From the NCBI GenBank assembly GCA_933228895.1, contig OW121848.1, forward strand, positions 163,820,688-163,884,687: 64,000 nt of DNA. Reading direction: 5' to 3'. Numbering within the stretch: the first letter of the stretch is position 1; each line of letters starts with the position of its first letter. Positions 1-11,200 of the stretch are shown piece after piece. Made by a program: the position numbers and the translations under genes. Under the pieces are notes generated by a model. The model was not told the origin of the DNA, made no database searches, and was given only the letters and a program-made list of their open reading frames with translations. Source of the DNA: Platycnemis pennipes. Lineage: Eukaryota; Arthropoda; Insecta; Odonata; Platycnemididae.

Positions 1-1364
1 TGTAGTAGACACTAGAGTGGTCAAGACACTGTTCATTACTGTTAAGTCAGGAGAGCTGCTGATAGAACTTACAAGAGATTCAGCATAGGGGTAAGGAAAA
101 TGTGAAAAGAACTGGATGGCATTAATGATAGGCAAGGGAACTTGGGAATAAAAGAGGAGAATGACATAGATAAGGATGAACTGAGGCCAGGAGTCTTGAT
201 CCAAACATGCTAGTAAGTTAGGGTAAATATTATGAGAAAAGAAGGTGTGGAGACTATAGTGATATCCTATCAAAGCTACTTAAGAATCGAGCTAGAGAAG
301 AATGAGATGATTTTACGGGTGTGTTCGTAGGATATATGAGGATGAAATTTGGCTGGAGGATTTTTTAAAATCTGTATTAATTGCTCCAAAAAAGAAAGAC
401 AAGACCGCAAATGCTGAAAAGCATACACTTCTTAAGTAAATGAAAAATTTCATCACCAATGCGATAGCATCAGCCATCCCGCGAGTTATGCAACCTGAAC
501 AACAATCGCGAGAAAAACGACGTACGTGTACTGTAATCCCTCGCGGCATTACAATTACACAGATGAGCGAGGTCACGATAAATGGTGGTATATCTGGGCA
601 AATTTTACTTATCTTTCGTAGTGGTAACTTACTGCATGAGTGTTTACTTTGTCTTTCACGGAGCGTTGAGTCCATCCACCAGTTATGCAACCAGGACGAC
701 AATCACGGCAAAATCGTCTCGTAAAACGTAAATGGCGAACCATTCAAAAATTTGCTAGCGTGAATGAAGGGAAGACGTTACATTGTGGATATATGGAAAT
801 TATTAGGACATGAAGAAAAAGTCGCTAATGGCGGGAAAACGTAAATTGCGGGGACGTAAAAGCGAGGTTTTACTGTACTTGCTGTTTTCTTTATTTGATT
901 CAGGAGATGTCATTCCACATAATGATTGAAAGGAAAAAAATTTATTTCTCCAGGTTAGCGAGAAAAATCAAGCTGAACTTTGGCTTATTAAAACTTGCTT
1001 TGAAGACAGAAATTCAAAAATTGGAAAAAATCAAGATATAGAGACATCTTTCTTCTAAAAGTATGTTTCAGCACATAGGTCAGAATTAGTTTCCAAACCA
1101 TGAAACCATGGTGTGGGAAACGTTATCGCAAATTGCACAAATTCATTTTGAAGCTCATTTAACGCAGTCATCACAGAAACTGTCCAAATGTTATTCCAAT
1201 TCAGATTGGTTATTTAAAACATATGATAATTTATAGCAATGATGGTTTGGCAACACGTTTACTTTCTTATGCGAAATTTAAAAGCTAATAAATATTCAAT
1301 TGTGGACCGTTACGTATTTATGACCTCTGAGGCCCCCGGTGGCATCTAGAATGAGTCCCCCAAT
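1..1364. other. No gene seen; pogo-type end near 875
   Basis: There is no coding exon. The segment from about 440 to 876 is CpG-richer and ends in GCGAGGTTTTACTGTA, the same kind of end as GAGGTTCTACTGTA near 57340. It is probably an eroded pogo/Tigger-type element whose left end I cannot place. Confidence 0.35.
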
Positions 1365-1583
1365 GTTATAGTCTTGCATAAAGGTAGTTGTTTCAGGCTT
1401 GATTTGGTGGAATATCATAGCGAAAGAAAAAATACTGGCAATTTTCCACAAGAATAAAGACATTTACTTTTGACCAGTTTCGGTGTACAACACCACCTTC
1501 AGGTCACCTGTCACCGGTCAAAAGTAAATGTCTTTATTCTTGTGGAAAATTGCCAGTATTTTTTCTTTCGTTATAGTCTTGCA
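1365..1583. repeat. Large palindrome with 14-bp flanking repeats (Penelope-like)
   Basis: Two 55-bp arms (1421-1475 and 1516-1570) are perfect reverse complements around a 40-nt loop. The unit is bracketed by the 14-bp direct repeat GTTATAGTCTTGCA at 1365-1378 and 1570-1583, which looks like a target-site duplication. On the minus strand the loop reads CTGAAGG, a GGTG/CACC stem, then GAAAC (1502-1477), close to the conserved core found in Penelope-like elements. Confidence 0.75.
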
Positions 1584-3172
1584 ACCCGGCAGTTTGATAT
1601 ATACTTTTCCTTGCTTCTAAAGACAATAGATGAGAGCAAACATCTATCACTATTAATACTCTGGTAGTAGGAGCCAGATTTCCGGTGGTATTTTGCATTC
1701 CATTATTATTTAAAATTATGATGATTATGATAAAAGATTAGATTAGAGATTATGATACAATTATAATTATGCGTTTTTTGTGACGAGAAGTTTACATCTA
1801 CATAATACCCTGCAAGCCACCATAAAGGTGTGTGGCAGGGTGTGAATTCTGACCAAACATGCACTACATATCAAGCATAAAAAGGGTTAGTATAAATATA
1901 CTAAAGGAGTAATGAGACTCGCGTAATTACTACCAGCAGAGTTTATTAAATGATATAATTATACATGTAAATTAAGTACCAAATTATTAAGTTAATTTGT
2001 CGGGCTTATCCTCAATCACCATGGTTTGCGAACGACAAATATATCAAGGGATCATGTGATGCAAAAGCCAGTGGAACGAGATATATGGGATGTAATTGAA
2101 GCGTTCGGCGTAGAGATTCCTAACATATGTTCATGCAGGTGTTTCCTAACGCTGTTGCTACCCATCTTCAATTGCACACATCTTTCATGGAAGTCACTGT
2201 GTCAGTGTGTCGCAGTATTTCGACCAGTATATTGCAGTTTCTGTTTCAATTCTCACAAACCGTGCTATATGGTTAAGATATGGTCAAAGCTGACATGGGG
2301 CACTAATTCGGATGCTGGTTTGCATGACGTGCTTCCTCCACAAGGCATTGCTGCGCAATATGTAACTTTGAAGTTTATATTGGCATGAATGAACTATACA
2401 ATGTTACGGATATAATTTTTGCAAGTTTTTTCTCTTGAGGAATATGAAACGCTAATTCTGGAAGCACATTATTGTAACTTTCCATTTTTCTAGTGTGCAT
2501 CCGTACACCAGATTGAATGATAAAATGCTATTGCATAAAAAATAATGATAACGCAATTTCCTTCATGCTGGAGTTCCGTGAAGGACCCTAGACATCTAAT
2601 CTATGCAATTTCCGAACATCGGAAATAGAAAATAAAAAATTTCAGAAAACACACTGAATCACGAGCAGTTTTCGAAAAGTAAGGACCGTTTGCTTAACTA
2701 ACCATTTGCAACTAGAGTCAGGGATAGGTATATTGCTTTCTCGGAACAATGATAAGGGAATAATAGTAGGGATAAAGGGTTTTATAACAGGAGGTAAGGA
2801 AAAGAAACTCTGCAAATCACTATTGAACACCTTATCGTCACATTCTTTATAACAGTTAGTAACAGAAACGACTAGGGGAAACAACATTCTAGATTTATTA
2901 GCAGCAAATACACCCGAAAAAGTTCTAAATATACAGGGTGCATCAACATAACTTACAACCTTTTTCTTAGCAGGTACCAAATTTCATCCATGTGGCTCGA
3001 AAGGAAGTGTCTACAATTACAGGTCAAAAATGACACACAATCAATGGGACACTCAGAGTAAACACAGACAGAGCGAAGAGATGGTCGCCCAAAACTGTCC
3101 GTGGCCAACCTTACCATTACGCCCCTTAAGAAGCTATCAGTCGGGGTCTTCATGATTCGCAAACTCTTGCTT
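1584..3172. other. No gene seen; shared 90-bp repeat at 1793-1880
   Basis: Positions 1793-1880 repeat the sequence at about 50020-50100, just upstream of a LINE (key words ATACCCTGCAAG and GTGTGGCAGGG). The remainder holds open frames without recognisable domains, including 120 codons at 2026-2388 on the plus strand. I assign none of them. Confidence 0.4.
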
Positions 3173-3888
3173 CTATTGATATACTAAAACATTCACGAAC
3201 TGGTGCTTTCCCGGCATATCTGCTTCAAGAAGTTTTCTCGGATTGTCCACCGGGTAAGGGTGTCCATTTCGGCCGACGTTTCGATCCTCGGCTCGAGGGT
3301 TATCTTCAGGGCGAGACGAGTGCCATCCTAGAATTGTCCGCCTTACATACATGTCCTCATGGGTCAGGTGACTCGTGATTGGTCGATGATGGAGGGCATG
3401 TCGAGGGAGCCTCCTGATTGGCTGGCATTTTGCCGCTTGTTTTTCCTTCTTGCCCCCTCGATTTTTCCCAGCACAGGTTTCCACGTGCCGCTGAGTGTGT
3501 ACCCGGAGTCCCTGTTCATGTTTTTCTTCCGCATATGAATTTCTATGGCTCCTTATACACTCGGTCCCAATACCCGGTGGTGTGGGTGAGTTTCCGGGCA
3601 TCTTTGAAGTCGATGCAGTGGTCCTCGTTGAAGCTGTGTTCAGCAACGGCTGATTTTTCAATGTGCCCCAAGCACAGATATTGTTGGTGCTCCTTCAATC
3701 GGGTCTCGATCGTCCGTCCTGTTCCTCCCATGTAGACCACTCCACATTCACAAGGCACCTCGTTCACTCGAGGAGTCTATAAGCCAAGGGGGTCCTTGAT
3801 TCTGACAGTGATGCCTTTAAGCTTCCCGGGTGGTTTGTGGACGGTTTTAATATTGTGTCTGGCGAAAATCCTTGAAATTTTGCCCATA
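3173..3888 (-). mobile_element. Penelope-like element fragment (GIY-YIG endonuclease)
   Basis: On the minus strand 3767-3543 reads VPCECGVVYMGGTGRTIETR, then LKEHQQ, HIEKSAVAEHSFNEDH and YWDRVYKEP. This is the GIY-YIG nuclease end of Penelope-like retroelements. The usual VYIGQTGR appears as VYMGGTGR. Downstream on the same strand (3309-3273) lies CTGAAGA, a CCTCG/CGAGG stem and CGAAAC. No reverse transcriptase remains here. A Tigger MITE is inserted at 3889. Confidence 0.85.
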
Positions 3889-4496
3889 CAGTTGAGCATC
3901 TTTAATCTGGCACAGTCAGGACCGAAGTGATGCCGGATTAGGGATTTTCCGGACTATGGGTCATGTATGGCAACTGGTCTACCTATTTTTGAAGTCCGGG
4001 ATGTTTTCATTGAAAGGAGCCAATTATTTATAACAAAATATAGTCGTTTTCCATTTACTGAACATCATTTTTAAAAGATTCACTGAGAATAATCATAAAG
4101 AAATGGCTTTCTTAATTCACAAAGTAATTACTACTGAAAAGTATCGAAGTTACGTGGTGAGTGAAAATAACGGCAGTGAAGTATAGTGCTCATTATATTA
4201 CTGCACATTTAAAGGTGTAACATTATTATTGGAAAAGGGTATATTGATATTTCTTATGCTTTGCTTCGTGCAACATCTTTCCGCCGCGCTTGATTTGTTA
4301 TCAGCTGATTCAGCGCGATTTCAACGCATGGGTGTCGTCTATACGGCTGCCCGTCACTACGTCGCAGGCGACTGGACTGGATGATTTTTTAAAGATCGGG
4401 TAAAATTTAAAAAGTACCGGGTAGTTGTTCATGGCAAAATTGCCGGATTATGGGTGTTCCCGGATTAGGGATTCCCGGATTAAGGGTGCTCAACTG
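3889..4496. mobile_element. Tigger/pogo-type MITE, 608 bp, TA target
   Basis: The element is flanked by TA at 3887-3888 and 4497-4498. The ends CAGTTGAGCATC and GGTGCTCAACTG are inverted. It has no transposase. The interior around the motif CAGCTGATAACAAATCAAG (reverse strand, about 4291-4309) and both ends match, in opposite orientation, the longer element at 57384-59040, so it appears to be an internally deleted derivative. Confidence 0.85.
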
Positions 4497-4498
4497 TA

Positions 4499-5050
4499 GC
4501 AGGCAAAAATTCCTCCCATCATTATGATTCTGAAAACTATTAGATCCATTTGCTGAGTGCAAAAAATTGATAATGAAAATTTATTTGAAGTATGAAACTG
4601 GACTGGTTTCTTTTGTGCATCACTTTAAAAAAATGAACTCATAACACAATTTCTCCTCGTGTTAATTTAAAACCATTCATTTTACTTTCTTTGTGCTTGC
4701 ATTCAAAAATAGCTAAATAAACAATGGCTTTTTGGGAAAAGTTGCCAATTATGTAAGGATGGATCCACATAAGTTGAGGCTTGCTAATCTTACAGACCGC
4801 CTGTATAAAGATTAAACTACTTTTAAAATCAGAAGGGCTAATGGATAAGTGCTATAAATTATCCTACGCAAAGTATGTCTTTGTTAAATCAAATCTGGGA
4901 GTAGTAACCTGGACTAAGATGGGGTTGGGTGATTTAGCCATTTCATATTCTCAGGAATATGACAAATTAGTCACCTTTCTAAAAGACTTGCGTTAACACA
5001 TATTTCAAAGGCAAAAACAGAAACAAATCAATATCAATTATTTAACCTAC
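4499..5050. other. No gene seen (POMT1 intron or downstream)
   Basis: AT-rich sequence with no recognisable exon. The next POMT1 exon should encode a VKY(V/M)G-type segment, and I do not find it here. Confidence 0.4.
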
Positions 5051-5225
5051 CATAAAGCACCAGTGAGCGATGTTGACATCAAAAATAGCCAGAGCCACCA
5101 TTTTAATGTAAATGCTTGAGTGTGCAGTCTCCTGAATTTCAACAGGCATAAAAGCCCAAAAAGAGCCAGGAACAAAAGCATTGATTCCATCAAAATAAAT
5201 CTTGACTGGGTCAGAAGAGCATTAT
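5051..5225 (-). CDS. POMT1: POMT1 coding exon 5 (last one in the window)
   Basis: The exon encodes [20 protein letters not shown] and then a membrane helix and [18 protein letters not shown], matching the NALITQSR / WWFWL region of POMT1. It ends at ATG|GTAGGT with two bases left over, so a further exon is required. I see no continuation between 1 and 5050. Confidence 0.9.
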
Positions 5226-8200
5226 CTGAAAATGATAGCACATAAAAATAGTTAGTGTGACACTACAACAATATATCAATAAAATAGTTATTACCAATGT
5301 AAAAGGTCAGCAGATACATACATTAACTTGATAGTACCAAAGATATTTAGGATAAATTACCATGATTTTCTATCAATTCTGCACACAGCTGAATGTACTG
5401 CAGACCTATTACATCTGAGACAACCTGATGAAATTATGTAAATTTAATTCTCAAAGGCAGGCATGAATTATGCTTTTTAGCAGTAGACATCCTGATAAAA
5501 AATGTAATAAACAATGACAAGGAAAGTACCTTAAGTTGGGGCGAGTTCGGACACATTTTTACATACAGTAGAGTGCCGAAGTACGATCGGATTATGCGTC
5601 TATCAGTCCCTTAACTAGTCCCCCACTCCTGCCCCTACTCTCTCTTTCCTACCCTCCCCTCTTGCTTCTTTTCGCTCACACAGACAGCGGCCATCCATGT
5701 TTAAGTCTACAATATTGCTAACTTTTGCCCACACAAAATGTTTTCCTGCAGCAGTGAATCTAAATATGCTGTCCTACTCTGTCGTACCATTCCACTCGTG
5801 TCAATACCAATCGTCAGCAGAGCATTAAACAGCTCTGATGACAAGTGCTCACCAGTTGTGTCTCCGATGGTGAGCAGCTTAAGAAGTCGCTCCTCTGGTC
5901 TCACATTGTCTTTGATTTCCCCCTGCCCACATATGAGCTCAACATATCTCACTTGTACTGTTGTACATTCATTCTTGCTGATATCTTGAGTAGAGTCAAG
6001 AATTATGTGGTACGTATTGGTTTTCTTAGCACACTCTATGATTTTTGATACAACTGTATCATTCACAGAGGTTATTAAATCAAATATGTTTCCATAACTG
6101 AACAAATTAGATACACGTATTGTTTTCTTTTGTTTTGTCAAGCTTCTCTAAATAAACTTTTGCATCTGGGCTGTACTTTGCAAGCAATTTCAATAAGTTT
6201 TCCGTCCAGTGAGTCATAACTTCTGAAGGGCAACATCTCCTCTGCTAGATAACGGCAGCAGTCTATTATGACCGATAGACCTTCTAAGCGGTGATTTACC
6301 AATTCGTCACTTTGTTCAGTCAAATCTTTATCGACCCTTTTTTAGAGATCAATTGAAGCCTGGCAATTAGAGAAGATATATGGACTTAGGATTTTTCATG
6401 GAGTTCTATGCTAATGGGAAACCTAGTGTGTGTCCGAAACACTAAATAGCTTAATCGAAAGTGCTCTTGATGATGATGGATTCACAACGGCGGGAGGAAA
6501 AAGAGGACGAAGAGAAAGAAGGAAAAATGCTCCTATTGTAGGCATCTCAACCACTACTGATTGTTCTCTTAGTGCAGTGCCACAGTGAGTAAATTTACAC
6601 CTCTGGAAACTGAAGCCGACTACAACGACATCGGAGATCCAAAAATATATTCTGGCTAGAATACCGGATATATCTGTGGATTCGGTAGAAATTGAGCAAA
6701 TAAAAGTTAGTAAAAGTGATTATGCCTCATTCCGTTTATCAGTTGATTTTGATTTTAAACAAAAGCTATTCAAAGCTGACTTCTGGCCTAAGGATGCATT
6801 AATCAATAGTTATTTTTTTCTGAAAAGATGCCTAAATGTGCCTTCGTGTTAACTGCAGTTGACTCAGGATTATGTGACATAAATTTTAAAATATTAGTCT
6901 TAAATGTACAGTGTTTAAGTAATAAGTTTGATGAACTAGAAGCTGTAGTCATGCGTGATAAGCCGGACTTCATATGCCTATGTGAGCATTGGCTGAAAGA
7001 AGTGACCGTGAATTATCGTCCAACCTGCTTACGTTGTTTGGTGATTTTTATTGCCGTAAGAGTCATTGTCATGGAGGAGTTGTAATTTATGTAAAAAGCT
7101 CTCTGTACTTCAAGAACTTATCTAGTTCTATCTATTCAAGATCTACAGTCCTTGAATTCTGATATAACATTTGAATCTTCAGGTGTCAAATACTCTATGT
7201 CTAGTCACCATTTTATTATTCTTGTCATCTACAGGTCCCCTCTTGGTTGTTTCAATTCTTTTCTAGAAAAACTGGATTGTATGCTATGTTCTTTAACAAG
7301 TCATGCATCTAGGCCGACAATAGTACTAACTGGTGACTTAACTTGTAACCTTTTATTGGATGGGCATGAACAAAGACAATTTCTTCAAATATTGGACTAT
7401 ATTTAATATATAACATGAAACCTCTCATTACAATACCAACTAGGGTAACAAGCATTATTAAATCTCTTCTAGACAATGTGATCACTGACTATAAATGAAG
7501 TCAACACTGCAATCGAAGTCTCTGATCTAGCCTTGTCCGATCACTTTGCAATAGAGGGAAAATTCTATGTGAAACAAAATAGTAATATGCATAATCCCAT
7601 TAGGCATCAACGGTTCTTTACTGAATCTAGTGAGAATTACTTTTGCATATTGTTAAACCAGCATGACTGGTCAGCACTTCATGGCGCAAATAACCTAAAT
7701 AGTAACTTTGATACATTTTATAGAGCGTTTCTTCATTATTACAAACTTGCTTTTCCACTTGAAATTGTAAAAAAATAGGAATAAACTAACCAAGTGCAGG
7801 CTAACACCTGAAATTCGCTACATGTAAAGATACCTAAAAGAAAGATCACAAAGTATCAAATACTCCAACAATGATTCATTGCATCAAGAATTAGCTACCA
7901 AAAAGCGTGAGTACAGGCATTTAATAATCAGATCTAAAAAGGAATATAATGACAAAGGAATTCAAAAAGCTTCTTGCTATTCTAGGGTGGCTTAGGATAT
8001 TATCAAGAGTAACAACAGTCCCAATGATGCTGAAATTCCTAATGTATTCAGTAAGCACATCATAGACCTCCCTGATAGTGAGTCAACTATAATGCCTAAC
8101 CTATCATAATCATCAATGTACCTAATGCCCTGTAGTGAAAGTGAGCTAAGGTCTTATCTAGGAATGAAAAAATCAGCTGGCATTGACAGAGTTACTGGTA

Positions 8201-11200
8201 AAATTATTAAAAAGTGTGGGGATGCTATAATTAACCTTTTGCTAATGCTTGTCAATCAGTCTTTAGCTGAAGGCACAAATCCAGAAGCTCTAAAAATATC
8301 AAAGGTTGTTCCAGTCTTTAAGAAAGAAGGTGGACTTGAAAATGTTAACAATTATAGGCATATAACTGTTATTTCCCAGTTTAGGAAAATATTCGAGTAT
8401 GTGTTCTATAATAGACTAACTGATTACTTGGGTAGTGTCAATTTGTTGTCTGCTTTCCAGTTTGGCTTTTGTAAAGGGAAGTCTACTAAACAAGCTTTAT
8501 TTAATGTCATTGATTATATTATGAATGAAATTGACAAAAAATGCAAGGTGATGGACATATTTTTTGATCCGAGTAGAGCCTTTGATGTTGTAAATCATAC
8601 TAAATTGCTTCTTAAATGCGAGAAGTTTGGTATTAGAGGCATAGCCCTACAGTGGCTTAAAACATATCTTGCTGCATGGCATCAGAGGGTAGCATATGGA
8701 AGAGATCACTTAGCATGAACAAAGGTGTACCTCAAGGCTCCGTAATGGGCCCTTTATTATTCTTATTATACGTCAATGAATTACCTAAAAAGTTAATGAT
8801 TAATACAAATAGTAAATGCATAAGGTATGCTGACGATGCCAGTATTTTAGTATCTGGGAAAACTTTGCTCAATTTAACTGAGTCAGGTGAATTGTTAATA
8901 CAGCAAATGACCAGTTGGTGTGACAACAATGATTTAATATTGAATAAAAGTAATCACATATTACAACTTTTCAATCCACATTTAATGCACATGATAGTTA
9001 CCACTTACAGAGTATTTTTGGTGATCTTAATGTTACAAATAATGTTAAATTTCTTGGGGTACATGTTGATTCTGTGTTGAGGTGGGACATACACACCACA
9101 AACTTACGTAAAAAACTAAATTCTGTATTCTACTTGTTATCTGTTTTGAAACATACAGTTAGTTTAGATATAATGAAAATCCTATATTATGGATTATTTT
9201 ATCCCTGTATTTCCTATGGCATAGTTTTATGGGGATCTACATCCACTTTAAATAATTTGTTTATAATCCAAAATAAATTTGTAAGAACTATCTGTAAAGT
9301 GCATTACAGGTCTCATTGTCGACCTCTGTTCAAGAATTTAAGATTACTAACAGTGCCATCTGTTTATATATGTCACGCAGTAATCTATGTAAATAAAACA
9401 TTAATGATTTTGTTAAGAATAACGAAATCCATTCTTATGATTCAAGGTTAAAATATGATATGCATGTGACATCATCTAGATCCACAAAACATTTAAAAAG
9501 TCCTAAAACTATGCGCATGAAACTTTATAATAATTTACCTGTTAGTTTAAACTTGAGAACAAAATGAGTGTATTTCAAAGAAAGATATATTATTTTTTGA
9601 TGGAGAGGTTTTTTTACAGTATCAATGATATCTTATTTTGTATGAAATTTAAACTGTACACCTTATTGTCTTTTCTTACTGCTATGACATGTCCTATACA
9701 CTTACTTAGTACTTGTATTTTTGTATGGTGTCTTATGGACAAATAAATATATTATTATTGTGTCTCTAACACCCCTGTGGTCTGTCCATCCCCTATAACC
9801 TGTAGTGCCCCAAATAGTTTTTCTGTAAGTAAAGAAAATATCAGACAATGCAAACGAAAGACAGCATTTCTGCATTTACTGTAAACAAGCCATTTGCATT
9901 CTTTTTCTGTTCCATTTGGTAGAAGATTTGTTTTTACTTTTGGACTGAATTTCCTTCTACATGAAATTGGAAAAACCATTGACAGTAGATTTTGCAGTTA
10001 TAATTTCAAAGCTGTATTAAAAGGTTCAGGTGAGAGATTTTTGTTTGCATAGTAAGCTGGATCTCAAATGTCATCTAGATATGCTGAATTTTCTGTTGAA
10101 AGGGAATGTTTTTTCATTTTTTCCACTTCACTTTCAAGAATGGGGCCTTCTTCTGGTGGCAGGTCAATCAGGAGGATAAATGCTACGGTTGTCGTCTAAG
10201 GGGAAAGGGGGGTAAAAAATCACCGTAAAAAGTAACGCTCAGTGTATGCATGATCCGTAAGTCTAACCCTTGTGACTGTACTGTGATGCGACCTGTTGGC
10301 AGATGTTGGGAGGAGGTGACGGCGGGAATAAGAGTGGAGGGATGCTGAGTCACTGTTGCTATTGGGTTGCGTTCGGAGATCGTATGGTGGCCTTAATGAT
10401 GCACAATGGGACGAAATCCCAAAAACGAGGCCAAAATCAATACCGCTGTTATATTTACATCATTACCACATTTGAAGTATGTTATAATAGTTTTATGATT
10501 GGCTGAATTCGCATTCGAAATCACTATTTGTTATACTTTTGTTATTGTGGTTTCAACAATACAATCGATTAAAAAAATTGAACATAATAAATTGAAAATA
10601 ATCTTCGTGATTACTTCTAAGGCTCCTAACCTAAAATATAGTATTTGAATTTGAAGATTATTTTCTGCATATATGATAACTAGTGATATACCTAATAGAT
10701 AAATTCCTCGCCTCAATTTGTCGCGATGGCACTGTGCGGCAGCCAAGGAGATGCGAACAAAATAAAAGAAGCTTTCGGTTGGCTGAATGATTCTCTACAA
10801 CTGCACGATGTTATACTATACTTCACTTAATGCATAACATTCATTTATCATTATAACCTTTGGATATGTATATAAATTACTGTAAACAGGTATAAATATT
10901 TACATTTAGTGAATATATTTATGTATATTACAAATCCTCCCCAAAATATTTTTCTATGGCGCAACTTGCACCATGCATCCCCCCTGTGGGTGGCCCTGCT
11001 TCCTTATAACATAAATACTTATCAAGAGCGTATTTCTTCAAAGAATACTAAATTGGAGTCTGATAGTCTTTCATTACTTCACAGTTATTTCTAATCACTA
11101 AATGTACTAAACATAGAATAGAAAAATACTCACCAAATAAGAAAAGAAAGCCTGCAAGGACTGCACAACCTTGTGAATACCCAAGCTCAAGAAGAACATG

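Noticed and set aside
2026..2388. Possible small gene of 120 codons
   Set aside because: No domain, no splice partners, no homology I recognise; Cys-rich content is compatible with chance.
3173..3661. 162-codon minus-strand frame
   Set aside because: It overlaps the Penelope GIY-YIG frame (3767-3543) in another frame; the translation has no known motif.
4781..4996. Extra POMT1 exon or plus-strand gene
   Set aside because: Wrong strand for POMT1 and no motif; the minus strand there does not encode the expected next POMT1 segment.
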